This document shows, in pieces, positions 51,707-63,149 of a DNA stretch of 64,000 nucleotides (within the stretch, counting starts at the first letter, position 1; each line of letters begins with the position of its first letter). The translations under genes were made by a program, and so were the position numbers. The notes beneath the pieces were generated by a model. It was not told where the DNA came from. It did not search any database and was given only the letters and a program-made list of their open reading frames with translations. The DNA comes from Sphagnum magellanicum. Taxonomy: Eukaryota > Streptophyta > Sphagnopsida > Sphagnales > Sphagnaceae. Location of the stretch: positions 21,056,212 through 21,120,211 of the forward strand of contig CM038909.1 in the NCBI GenBank assembly GCA_021904315.1, written 5' to 3'.

Positions 51707-52010
51707 AAATGAAACAATAATCAATGGACAGTAAAATAATTTGCTGAAATCAAACAATAATCAATGGACAGTACAATAATTGACTTACAATAATTTTCCT
51801 TTTGATCATAACTGAGAGGTTGAGTTGAGGGCACTATGAGTTTCTTAGGCACACTGGTTTGGATAACTGGGGCAGATGACTTGTTAAGGCACAGAAAACT
51901 ATACGTTAAATTTAAGCCAGATGAAATTCACCTAAACTGGGCAGATAAAGTTAAGGCACAGAAAACTGAACCTTAGAATTAAACTAGATGAAATTTCCCT
52001 AAATGGGCAT
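51707..52010. repeat. Two adjacent short tandem duplications (~42 bp and ~75 bp units)
   Basis: AAACAATAATCAATGGACAG with flanks is doubled at 51707-51780. A ~75 bp unit containing GTTAAGGCACAGAAAACT and AGATGAAATT-CCTAAA is doubled at about 51870-52010. Confidence 0.75.
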
Positions 52011-52174
52011 GCAGTGTGCACCCTTACAAGTAACACTCTTAATAACTGGTTCATTCAGACTGATTCAGACCAAACTGAAGTCAAAAAATACATTACACTA
52101 AAGCAGATTTCACGTTTAATAAAGCGATGATAAATTAGGAGAGTCCGGGAACTACACATTGACAAGCATTGCAA

Positions 52175-52612
52175 TGGGTCTATGGAAAAGGATACTTCTT
52201 AGGTTACATTTTATTTTGGAACTTGGGGAAGAAGGGTGGGAGGCATGATCTTTAATTATAGTTGGTCCTTCAAAAAGGCCATAAACACTATGACATCTGA
52301 ATTATATGCTCACATATGCACTTAAACAATTTAAGTTTTGGCATGCTGGCAGAGAATTCTGGAACATTCTCATCCAGAACGATGTGCTCAATTCTTGAAT
52401 TGATTTGGGTCTATGGAAAAGCATAGGTAGTTACATGTCATTTTGGAACTTGAGGGAGCGGAAGGGGGGAGGGAGGCACCATCTAATTGGAGGTGATCCT
52501 TCAACGAAGCCATAAACACTGTGACATCTGAATTATATGCTCTCATATGAACTTTAGCAATTTAAGTTTTCCTATGCTGACAGAAATTCTCAAGAACATT
52601 CTCCTGGAAACT
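52175..52612. repeat. ~230 bp tandem duplication
   Basis: Both units begin GGGTCTATGGAAAAG and share ATTTTGGAACTTG, AAACACT-TGACATCTGAATT, ATATGCTC-CATATG, AATTTAAGTTTT and GAACATTCTC. The second unit starts at about 52408. Divergence is roughly 15-20 per cent. Confidence 0.8.
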
Positions 52613-52914
52613 TGTGCAGTCATTCATAGAAGACTCATATAAATCATCCTTTTCTCAGTAATATTTTCTGAGATTTTATATCAATTAGCACAACTTAGCC
52701 AATAGCAAAAAGACAATTAAAAAAGGTGTAAAGTTCATCCAGACCTTGTGTCAACATTCTAATTCTTTTGTTATCTGTTGATTATTGAACATAGAAGACA
52801 GAGGCATGTACTGGATCTGATAGGTCCAAATTGGTGCATGTGTTACGCTGGCTTCAGATCACTGGACAGTTACTTTGTTTCTTGGAAACACTCCATTGCA
52901 GGTCCAGAGACAGG

Positions 52915-53105
52915 GTAAACCACTCATGTTTGCACCTTCACCTTTTTGAGTGAGGCCTCTTAGTGCCCATATTAGGCCTGAAAAATATTAGAACCTGATA
53001 ATTGATTTAGTCTAAGTATGGGATATTTGTAATATTTACAAATAATTTAAATGGATTTGGGGATTTTTACCATGATACCAACGTGGGTGCTGGTTCACCC
53101 AAGGT
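52915..53105 (-). repeat. Dispersed repeat, inverted copy (partner 49761-49945)
   Basis: The - strand matches the forward copy block by block (TATCATGGTAAAAATCCCC, CTAAGAGGCCTCACTCAA, AACATGAGTGG). Together the pair could form a 3 kb-loop foldback. Confidence 0.6.
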
Positions 53106-55430
53106 GCAGGCCAATTCAAGTCTCTCACCAAATTCAAGCCAATAACCTAGCAGGTTGATGTAACATTTCCATTGTTCTGGATTGTTATAAAGGAAAGGTT
53201 CATTGGTCTGTCAATCGCTGGATGAAACAGTGTCCCCACTTGATCTGCAAAGTGGCAAGTATTCTTTGTGTCCTGGACAGCCAAATAAATTGTCCAGGAG
53301 GATTCTATGTTAACTTTACAAAAAGAAGGTATCTAACATCAGGTGCTTCCAATGTTCTCCTTTACAGTTATAGGTTAATTATGTGATTTAGAAAAGGAGA
53401 TAATTTTTGTAAACAAAATCATGATGTTGCTAAACAACTTATTTTTATCAAATGGCAATTTTCTTCAAAAACATGCAATTACAAGGTAGTAGGTCAGGAT
53501 ATATCCAAAAACTAAATAAAAAACGCCAGATTCTACTTTAGGAACTCAGACAATATAAAAGGATCCTTCTAGATGTTTTAATTTCATATTTTTTAAAGCC
53601 AAATTTGGCTAAATTGTCTAATGGATAATCGCAACATGAGTTTCATGATAGATTGAAAATAAAAGCACTGCCCTACACATGTGCCATCTTGCTGGCTGGT
53701 TTGAAATAAATAGGGCTAAGGTCATATTAAGAGGTTACCTGGTACAAACATTAACTGTACATTATGACCACTAACCTCTACTCATGTCTTCACACTCTTT
53801 CGATAAATTTGTGTCTTCACTCTCAGGCAAAAAGAAGTTATTTCTAATGAAGGTAATAATCTTTGGGGCGTGCCATCGGGCACGGTACTGAGGGTGTTTT
53901 AGTGTATGAAATGGCCTCCCTAAAGTGGGAGGGCTCACCATAACCTTCAACCCCTCAAAATAGCATTCCCCTGAGTGATTATTAAATTGGACGATGCCCT
54001 GGCAGACCCTGGACCTCATGTTTTGCCCTTGGTACGCAGGATGTAACGCCCTGCTGCTGGACCCTACACTAACTTAGAGCATGGAATTTGAAAGACCCAT
54101 ATATTGCTATCATGTATGTCCACCCAACTCGAGCCACCTTACTCTGAATCCCCACCAACCCAAATGGTTTTGTTCAAATAAAAACATATTGGAACCAAAG
54201 ATCTTCAATATTGTATCAAATATATATAGAGAGAGTTCGAAAACTTTGAGTACACATGCACATTAGCCAAATTGATGAACACTTTCAGCTCGTTTTATAT
54301 CTTCAGAAGGATCTAAAGCAATTTTTATTCCACACTGCCAAGTTAGTTTTTATCAAGTTAGAAGGGGAAAAAAATTTAAAATGCCAAGGTGACGACCAGT
54401 GTTGCATGGTCCTCTCTTTTTCCAAAGAAAGAACCAATGGGTAGGGGTTTGGTATACATAACCATGTGGTTCTCAAAAAATCAGAGAACATGTCAAAGAG
54501 CCTAGTACCTGGAAACACTGGTTCTTTTGAGTTCATAACTTGCCACAGATACTTGAAATGTTTCCAAAGCCTGAAACCAGCAGTTACTTTATAATGAAAT
54601 ATAATAAGAAAACCCACAAGCCCGGGGGTCTTTGATTTTGAAAATGTTCAAAAATCCGGCTTGAGCTAAAAGTTATAACAAAATCAAAGAAGTGCCAAAC
54701 ACTGGTGAACACCCATTTGGAACTACAGAGTGTGATATCTAGAGAACGAACAAGGGAGCTGTGGCCTGTGGACCTCCTTGCTGGTAACTTGTGGCTCTTT
54801 CTCCCTTACAGGTAGGTAGCCGGTCTCCGTGCAGAACTTTGCTTTTCTTAAAATCCCTTTACTTGTTCCAGTTGGCCACTGGTGGTGGTCACCCGCGTCC
54901 TTACGACTCTCGACCTTTCCAGAGGGCTCAGTGGTATAGAGGCGTGCAGATCACATCCTGTTCCTATCTTTTCTGAAATCTTCTCCTCCTCTTCGGTTCT
55001 CCTTCCCTTCCATCAGTACCTTGGAACATCGTGTTCCTCTCTCTTTTGAGGTCTTCTTCTCCTATCCGGCTCTCATCTCACCAGCTGCGCTGTCTGTTCC
55101 TAAAACTTGAGCTGAAGTCTTCTCCTCTTGATCTCCGGTTCTCATCAGCTGATCATTTCGCCGATCATACACTCGCGAGTTCCTATCTCTACGTAAGTCT
55201 TCTCCTATTCCTCTGACGAGCACCCGTCTGCATGGGGGGAGATGTCCTTTCTTCCAAGTTCTTTTTTCCTGTTCGTTGTTAAACCTTCAGCTGAAGTCTT
55301 TTCCTCTGATCACCCCTCAGGATTTGCTGAGATTTCCTTTCTCTCTTTCTTCTCCTTCTTCATGTTTCCGTTCCACTGATATTGGTTTCTAATTTCGCTG
55401 CTGTATGTTTCTATTCGAAGGTCGTGTCCT
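53106..55430. other. Intergenic DNA upstream of SPX gene B
   Basis: No gene was recognised. At 53.8-54.1 kb the - strand has GC-richer sequence with GGGCGTTACATCC and CCAAAGATTATTACC words that may belong to a decayed transposon; limits are not visible. From 54.75 kb the DNA becomes CT-rich, with repeated TCTTCTCCT-type words, probably the distal promoter or leader of gene B. Confidence 0.35.
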
Positions 55431-55835
55431 GCTCGCGCAAAGGACTCTGTTGGTGAGAAGGACTCTGTTGGTGAGGGGTTCTACAACTGCTTGGCTTAGT
55501 TATCCTTTCTTTCCCTTCACATGCATGAGCATGGTTACGTCCTTCTTGCAAAGAGTTCTGTTGACGTAACTAAGATTCTGTTGCTTGGGAGGAGGGGGTG
55601 ATAGCTGGGCTTAGTTATGTTATTTTTCCCTCAGCATGGATAAGCATGGTTGTCTTAACATGGATAAGCAAAGGTTTCTGTTGTTGGGGGTGGGTTCACA
55701 GCTTGTGTAGTTATGTTTCTTTACTTAACACGGATAAGCGTAGTTCTCTCCGCATTCTTGCAAAATGGTTTCTGTTGGTGTCAGGGGCAGAGGGGGAAGA
55801 AATATGGATAAGCATGGTTGTCAGGCATTGTGCTC
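55430..55835 (+). repeat. Degenerate ~110 bp tandem repeat in the SPX gene B leader, about 3.5 copies
   Basis: Each unit contains TTCTGTTG, a G-rich run, GCTT(G)-TTAGTTATG, TTTC/TTCCC and a CATGGATAAGCATGGTTGTC-like end. Unit starts are near 55445, 55568, 55675 and 55770. The array ends about 110 bp before the gene B ATG. Confidence 0.65.
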
Positions 55836-55947
55836 GATGATGATGTGAAGTTGCTTAAAGAAAGAGGCTAACGATTTTGTTCCCTGCCAGAAGAAGGAAA
55901 TATTGTGGCTTGCCTGCGGGCCACTTCAGAAGAATCGGTGCATCAAA

Positions 55948-57293
55948 ATGAAATTCGGCAAGATATTGGCAGGAGTAGTTGAGAAGGCGCCTCCAGAGTA
56001 CCTTGGGAAGTTTTTAAGTTACAAGTTGCTGAAACAACATATATTTCTACATAAGATGGGCGCCTGTCAGTGTGCACTGGCGAGGCAAATCGAGGGAGAG
56101 ATCGATCTACGTCGCCCCCTTGCATCCGGAGCTGGAGCATCACATTGCCACGAATGCAGTCGACCGATTTACGCCATTGAACACGGTGGTAAGTTCAGAT
56201 CGTCTGTACATGATGGTGGTGACAATGGTCCGCGAGCAGAGGACCACCTCCAAAGTCAGGTTTTGGAGTTCAAGCGGCTTCTTCGTATCCAGCTCTGGAA
56301 AATTAATGTGTTTTTCACCGCCGCAAAGCAATTCTGCTATTTTATCATGACTGTGAGGCATTCTACCACCTGACCAAATGTGTTTTCAGTTTTTAAACTT
56401 CTTCACAGAACTTCAGCACGCATGATGTCATACAACTTCAGCATCAGCGTCGTAACTGCCATGATTGAAACACTTTCAAGGCTTTATTGGTATGATTAAA
56501 AATGCAGGAGTTGAACAACCAGCGGCTGAACGAGGAAGCCCGACAGAACGTACTTCATCCCTCAGGCCGCAGATACTGGAGCCACGACACACTGCTACGT
56601 ATAAGGCAACGAATGTTCAGCCTTTCTGCGATGATGGCCCTTCTGGGGAACTACAGTTACTTGAATTTCGCAGGTAAGCAAGCTGACAGATCCCAAACTG
56701 TTCCTTAGCTACTGTAACTGAGCCTAAAAAAAAGTTGGCTTCAATCAGGACAATAAGAGGATGGATGGTGCATGATTGATGAAAGTAATTTGTTTGCAGC
56801 TTTCATCAAAATCTTAAAGAAACACGACAAACGCACAGGCTCCAACATTCGCGCGGAATTTGTCCAGCACATCCTGCTACAAGAGGATTCTTTTGTTTTC
56901 ACAAAGGAATTGAATGACTACTGTAGCATATGCCTATCTTTAGTGGGTCAATTTTCGGAGCCACCCACGGCCCGTCGACCACCAGCAGCAGCAGGTACTA
57001 CTTTTCTCATCCGTGCCAGAGGCGGGCCACTCCTAGTGCCTGCACCAACAGTTGCTGATTCTGGAGAAGAACCTGTGAATGATACGAGTGACTGTGAGTC
57101 GTCGACTGAAACACGTCCCAATCCACTGAGAAGACGACCATTGGTGCGATCTCCCTATGCTCGCCCCGCGTGGAGTCCTGCAGAGTGTGTTTATCTGCGG
57201 GCAGCGACTGCAGCGGTTGCTGCTGGCATCATGGTTTCCACCACGGTTGGATCTACCCACAACTGTCACTCCATGTATCCCCCCAACGTATGA
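55948..57293 (+). CDS. SPX-domain protein B, with proline/arginine-rich C-terminal extension, 3 exons
   Basis: This is an SPX-domain protein, probably a phosphate-status sensor. Exons are 55948-56352, 56508-56673 and 56800-57293, giving 354 aa with phase 0 and phase 1 introns. It starts with the family hallmark MKFGKIL at the ATG at 55948, then PPEYLGKFLSYKLLKQHI with pocket residues Tyr25 and Lys29. The middle helix is LEFKRLLRIQLWKINVFF. Exon 3 opens with the signature AFIKILKKHDKRTGSN (Lys194, Lys197, Lys198, Lys201). All expected inositol-pyrophosphate contacts are present. Residues from about 240 form a non-SPX tail, rich in Pro/Arg/Ser, with an acidic patch (DSGEEPVNDTSDCESS) and a short Ala/Val-rich stretch near the end. 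There is no EXS, RING or MFS domain in the open frame, so it is not PHO1, NLA or VPT type unless further exons exist. The leader carries a tandem repeat. Confidence 0.85.
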
Positions 57294-59270
57294 AATCACA
57301 AACTCGTTTGCATGTACTGGTGAAACACCAAGTCTAGAGGTGCAGCTCTCTTATGAACATGAACAAATTTTCCTACATTTTGAAACTCTTCTTCACTTGG
57401 TCTTCACTTACATTTTACAGCAAAAACATTTTACGGAATACATGTATGTTTTTTTTTCCTCTGTTATGATACTTGTGTTTTCTATTTTGTTTCTTCTGAA
57501 TAGGTTTTACTTTCAAAAGTACCTAGTTTCCTCTTTCTATCTTTGATCAGGAAGGGGCAAAGGTTGGGTGTGGTTAAAGGCTGTACATACATGGTTTTGA
57601 CAACTTTTTTCCTTAGTTTCTATGTTGAAATCAACTCTTGTGTACATAATTAACATTTGGCCCATGAAATTTTTAAAATCGTATTTGGAGTTGAATTTGT
57701 TCCCTCCTTATGAACCTAGGCACAACTTCAGAGAGCCAATTGACATCAACTCTTGTGCGTACAACAATAAATCCTGGATGTTCTTAATTTCATTTGGAGC
57801 TGGTTTAATTAGATTTTGGATTCCTTAAAAAACTTGGGTACAAATTTAAAGCTGGGCAACACCAACCTCCTAAGTTTAGCAGTTCCACTAAGACACAGTT
57901 TATAAATGTGGCTTTCAAAAGGGGGCTATGCACCAATCCTTTCAAGTATATTCCATGACATATTCTTTGGTTCGTTGGACAAGGCCCCTAAAAGGAGTTA
58001 AAGGAAATAATTGCACCCGTAATGGTCTTACTACATGGCCTTTTCTTCCTCTTTTTAGGTCCTACTTGTAAATGTCAGAATGGAAGAGTAGTGTGGGGTC
58101 TGCTAGGCAGGTCACGTAAGCAGGTGCCATTCAAAAGATCATTCTGTAAAATGCACATGACCACTTTGCAAATCTGCATGAAACTATGTTACGTAATGAA
58201 GTGTGGCAAGTAGGGGCCATTGTGCCTGTGAAGAGATTGGGCACCTACCCAATAATAAGTTTATGCAAGCCAAGAGAACTATGTCCAAACTTGTCACTCC
58301 AATTGTACATTGCATATTACTGATATGCACAGTTACACACTTAAACAACTCCCCAATTATATTTGTCCTTATCATTACTTTTAAGCAAGTATAAAGATGG
58401 ACCTCAAGTGGTCTTCTCAAACCACTGCTAGGTATTTAGCACTATGAATCATCTAGTGACATTGATGATTTGGAGATTCATTATTTAATTTCAACTAATA
58501 AATATCGAATTGTTATCCATTGTCAACTTATATTTTAAAATACTCTAAAATGCAGGGGTTAATGTCTAAACCTTGAGCCGTTATTTTAGTCCTAAAATAC
58601 AAATTCAAGAACAATTCATCACTTGTGCATATTTATTTCCTCATTTTTAATTTGGTAACATGGCTAGGTTCAAACTATTAGAGAATTTGGAATTTTTTTC
58701 CAACTGTTGGTTAATGCAATAATAATTTCATGGGTTGGACAGCAAGGGGGGGGGGGGGCAGAAGCTAAAACTTCTGCTTCATGTTCTTCAAGGTTGGGCA
58801 ATCGCAAGTGGATTTTTTTTGGAACTAGGTTAAAATTTCTCAAATTTAAGTCATGTTGTTATATATACAATTGAAGCTCAGCCTTTAACTTCATTTTATT
58901 CATAAACAAGTACCTTTACATTATCTTCTTTAAAATCCTCCAACAGCTCTAAAACCCATGAGTATAATGGTTCCTGGTGTGACCCAGAACAAACCAACGT
59001 ACCATGCAGGATGGATCTTGTGTGGACAGCAACACTTTTTCATTGTATTTCCATGGAGCCCATAATTAACCGCTGTGGTTAGCTATGTATTAGCAATCCA
59101 CATGCATCTAGCTACCTAGTAGCCACCTAGAGATGCCTTCTTCACTTAAAGATACCTAAATAATAACCGCCTACGTTCCCTAACTTATTACATATCATAC
59201 TTATGGGCACTTACAGAGGGGTTACCTTGGTAGAGAAATGGGGAAGTAGAAGGGTCTGCAAGATAGGTTA
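57294..59270. other. Intergenic DNA between SPX genes B and C
   Basis: This includes the probable 3' UTR of gene B. A run of 13 G lies at 58746-58758. Open frames are short and no gene is recognised. Confidence 0.45.
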
Positions 59271-59275
59271 CCAAT

Positions 59276-59850
59276 GTGCTGGAACCTTGGTAACTTGGAT
59301 GTAGTTCATCTACAACCGAGTCCTAACATGGATATAGAATGGATGGTGCACACTGATAGGCGCTGGGTCACACACCTAATTCCCTGTAATACCACCAAGC
59401 TGCTGCACATAATTTGGGAATAATTGCCATGGGATGAAATTATAATTTTTGTAAAATCCTACCTCATTTTTTTCTACTGACGTACTTGGAGAAAGCCCAT
59501 GGAGGTGGGCTTAAAATGCTGGTGGGTTTTATGAATTTAGCATAATGCTTGTGGAATCGTGGGCTTGAAAGTTTACACTTTTGGTAAAGCCTATTGGTTT
59601 TTCTTTTCCTTGTGATACTCGACTGGTACCCACTAGGTATCGTGGGATTTTTTTAAATTAAAAGACAATGGTTTTCTATGCTGTGTTTTGAAGCCCTTAG
59701 GGATGGGCTTTAGCTAGGTTTTACCCTACACATTAGTTATATGTTCCTTGAGATTTTTCTTGAGCCCATGAACACCTAATATTTAAACCCCAAAAAGAGT
59801 TCAACCAAGTTTCTAGTTTCTATGCAAGCATTCATGACTAACTGAACAAG
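59276..59850 (+). repeat. Dispersed direct repeat, copy 1
   Basis: GTGCTGGAACCTTG, TAACATGGATATAGAATGGA, GATAGGCGCTGGGTCACA, CCTGTAAT-CCACCAA and AATTTGGGAATAATTGC are repeated in the same order at 60597-60790. A second block (CCCATGAACACCTA, CAAAAAGAGTTCAACCAAG) matches 60825-60900. Copy 1 holds about 290 bp of extra sequence between the two blocks. Confidence 0.75.
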
Positions 59851-60596
59851 GAGGACTAAACTGTTATCAAAACGTTGTACTCCCTCCTGAATGAATGCAT
59901 GTTTTATATATGTACATGAGGTTAACATATGAATATGTAAAAAAAAATGTTGGTTCAAAAAATGCTAATGGGAGTCAGTGAGATTATTTTATAAATTTCA
60001 TAACTTTTAAATTGTAAGTGTATATTTTAATGTCAATGGTAGGTTACTATCATTTAAATTATTTTTTTATCATCAAATGTTTTTCATTAAATGAATCCTT
60101 CACCTTAGTCCTTTGAAAATTTGATTGTTTGTAACACTTTTTTTTTTAAAATTTCAAAATTCTTTTATTAAAATTTAAAATAAAAATTAGAAATTTAATT
60201 TAATCAATTTTTAATTTAATTTCAACAGTCATATTAATGATTTAGCACAAGTTGGAATGGTTATCATAAGTTTAAAATATTAGAATAAAAAAATTTATTA
60301 ATGCAGTTTGAAATTTAACATGTTTTGACTTTGTTGTGGAATTCTAAAGCTGAAAAAAGTCTTACAAATTAGCTGCCTGTAATTGAATGTACATTGTCAA
60401 TAGACTCATCAAATGTGATGTGTCAATCCTCAAACATGCCAAATGTCATTTTAGAGTATTTAAGAATTTCAAATTATTTTCATTTGATAAATAAAAATCA
60501 CATACTCCTTAGTTTTTTTTACGAGGCCTTGAAGACATTGAGCCTTATTCTCAACATTTTAAAAAGTACTGTCATATCCCATATTTGGTAACATTC
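59851..60596. other. AT-rich spacer between the two direct repeat copies
   Basis: The spacer is highly AT-rich with A and T runs around 60.0-60.35 kb. No gene or motif was seen. Confidence 0.4.
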
Positions 60597-60905
60597 TGTG
60601 CTAGAACCTTGATACTCGGATGCCATTCGTCCACATCTCAGTCATAACATGGACATAGAATGGATCATGGTGCAGTGATAGGTGCTGGGTCACATATGCA
60701 ATGCCCTGTAATGCCACCAAACTGTTCTGGAAATAATTTGGGAATAATTGCTACCCTTGGATGAATTATAATTTTCATTAGAATTTATCATCTAGATCCC
60801 ATGAGAAACCCTAGATTCTTCTTCAACCCATGAACATCTAGAACTCTAGGTCCAAAAAGAGCACCAAGTTTCTACACAACAATTCATGGGTAACTTTTAG
60901 GTGGA
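60597..60905 (+). repeat. Dispersed direct repeat, copy 2
   Basis: This is the partner of 59276-59850, about 1.32 kb away in the same orientation. It matches at about 75-80 per cent by eye and is shorter because it lacks a central block. It could be two copies of one non-autonomous element, or an old segmental duplication. Confidence 0.7.
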
Positions 60906-61377
60906 CATCCTCCACTGCAAGCTTTTCCCAAACTCATTTGTTTTCTAAATAATTAGTGTGGTGAAGCTTTGAAGAACACATGCATAAGCACAGACTTAAG
61001 ACTCATACTTGGTACCTCTATATTTGTGCATTATACAAGTCAATGCCATGAAGTAACTGCCATGAATGGAGCTCCATCTTGTATATGATATAAGGTTTAT
61101 GTCACCACATATAAACTATCCCCCAACACAATTGTACATCTGCCAGGAACACATGTGGACACTTCTTTACACATCTAAAATATGTGCTGTGCAAGAATAT
61201 TATCATAATGTAGTTTTGCAGATACAAGAAAATGTATGTAAGTTGCTTCCAAGTCCCAAACTAATTCCATGTGTCCACAAAAATCTAAATGAAGATCTCC
61301 ATTCATTCAACAATTGTCATTTTGTCAATCCTTTGAACCTCTTTCAATTGGCAATACCTTTAATTGCAGTAGATTAA

Positions 61378-63149
61378 TTAAATACTTGCAGGAGGGTGCA
61401 AAGACTGGGCATTTGGTGTGGAACTTCGTTCTGTTGTACCTAAGTAGATCTCATGATCCAACAACCCGCACATGACATATAGAGGTGTATAGTCCCGATA
61501 AAATTCCTCCTCAGAAGTAGGCAATTGGTTAATTGCACCAAGAGACATGAGGACACCACATTGCCTGGCTAACCTTCCGAACTCTGGCAGAAGAACATAG
61601 AAGTCTTGGGCTTCCACATGATGCACATAATTCCAGCGGAGATTCGAACCAGTGTGCCGATCATGCTTCTTCAGTATCTTAACTGAAGCTGCACAACAAT
61701 ATATCCAAGAGAGAAATTTTTTAAAAAATGTTCAGTCCAAATGTACAGAAGCAGCACTGGCTGAGGCCTTTGAAACTGTATTTTTCCTTAGTTTACAATA
61801 TTCCTGCTGCTGAAAGAACCATGAGTTTTCTTTGCAGGCTAGCTAAATGCATCAGGCCCCATGAGCAAGGTTAACAGAAAACTTTGGACATCACATGTCT
61901 TGTCATTCTACAAACACAGGTCAGCAGCTGCTGAAGACATCATGGGAATTGAATGCAAAAGTGCAATAGTTTCTACCTTCATAGTTGATCTTACTGGAAT
62001 ACTCCAGTGTGCGAAAATCCACGAACAGATTGGCCATCCACCACCGAATTCTTTTGAGCATGCCCACGTCCCAAGAAAGAAAGGAAGAGTGAAGATAGTT
62101 TTGCTTAGCTTCCTCCTCTCTCCTCATCAGATCCAGTTGCTGCACAAGCATTAAAACTAGAGAAAGATCAACAGCTGCTTCTCATGTGCTGCTACCTTGC
62201 AGTGCTACAGTTTGTTATATGACCATCATGACAACATATCGCTCTCTAGATCTAAACAGACAAATGAATTATGCATGAGCCATGCGTTCTCTACATCCAA
62301 ACGGTTTCAAGACCTTCGTGGCAGACCTGCAAGAAATGAAGATGCCATCATCCACATGTGGTGGCTTACCATCATGAGTGCAGTGTTATGCTGGAGGCGA
62401 GCGATGAAAAGCTTGTTGATCTTTTGGAACTCTGCATCGAGCATGCGCTTGAATATCGTCACTTGATAACGGAGATGGACATCAGTGTTGTCGCCTGTAG
62501 AACGAAAGAGCTCGTGCAGGAAGACCTCATCCTCCTCATCTATACCTGAATTGCAATTCACAGGCCGCTCAAGACGGGCCTCTACACCCTCGCGTGGTGC
62601 CGTCAACATGGGCTGCGAATTTCCTTGGTTAGCATAAGCCATAGCTGTGCTTGGCCAACCCATCAACATACCGTTGGACCATGCCACCAGCATGGGCTGC
62701 GAATTGCCCCAAATGATACCTGGTTTTAGCCAACCCAACTGTACACCGTTGGACCATGTCTGGGGCTGAAAAAGCAAGGGCTGAAAAATACCACAAACCA
62801 TAGCTGTGCTTGGCCAAGTACCCAGCTGCACTATACTGTTGGACCATGTCCGGGGCTGAGAAAGAAATGCATCATCGAAATCCAAATCCTCGATGTCTTC
62901 TAGTCCACAACTCGTAGTCGCTGTGCTACGGTGGTACTCACTGCGCCTACCCAGTTCGACCCAACCGTGGTCATGGGCGAGGCCGGAAACAGGCAAAGCA
63001 GCCGGCTCATCTCCGCCGGAGGCGGATATGCTCGATTGCACAAAAAGCTTGATATGCTCCTTAAGCATCTTATAATCCAAAAACAGCTGCTCTCTGTAGT
63101 TCAGAGGCATGATCATCATGGTTCGCGACAGTTTCCGTCCGAACTTCAT
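61378..63149 (-). CDS. SPX-domain protein C with internal Trp/Gln/Pro-rich repeats, 3 exons
   Basis: This is the third SPX gene. Exons on the - strand are 63149-62370, 62139-61977 and 61688-61378, giving 417 aa, with intron phases identical to A and B. It starts MKFGRKL; the ATG at 63149 is the first true ATG of the frame. Helix 2 has YREQLFLDYKMLKEHI with pocket residues Tyr26 and Lys30. The middle helices (VTIFKRMLDAEFQKINKLF) lie at about 230-248 and the signature ASVKILKKHDRHTGSN at 315-330 (Lys318, Lys321, Lys322, Arg325). The pocket therefore looks intact. Residues 37-215, between SPX subdomains, are expanded. They contain an acidic stretch (LEDIEDLDFDD) and three imperfect ~26-29 aa repeats at 101-183 built on TWSNGVQLGW, WPSTAM and GNSQPML. 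The C-terminal tail is about 85 residues with no recognised domain. Confidence 0.82.
62600..62850 (-). repeat. Coding tandem repeat inside SPX gene C (three ~80-90 bp units)
   Basis: DNA words TTGGACCATG, CATAGCTGTGCTTGGCCAA and GGGCTG(C/A)GAA recur in frame three times within exon 1, producing the repeated TWSN/AWSN, WPSTAM and QPML peptide units. Silent and replacement differences between units show the expansion is not brand new. Confidence 0.7.

Noticed and set aside
53771-54070. GC-richer block with a - strand open frame
   Set aside because: It may be a transposon remnant, but there are no recognisable protein motifs or ends, so it is left in the intergenic description.
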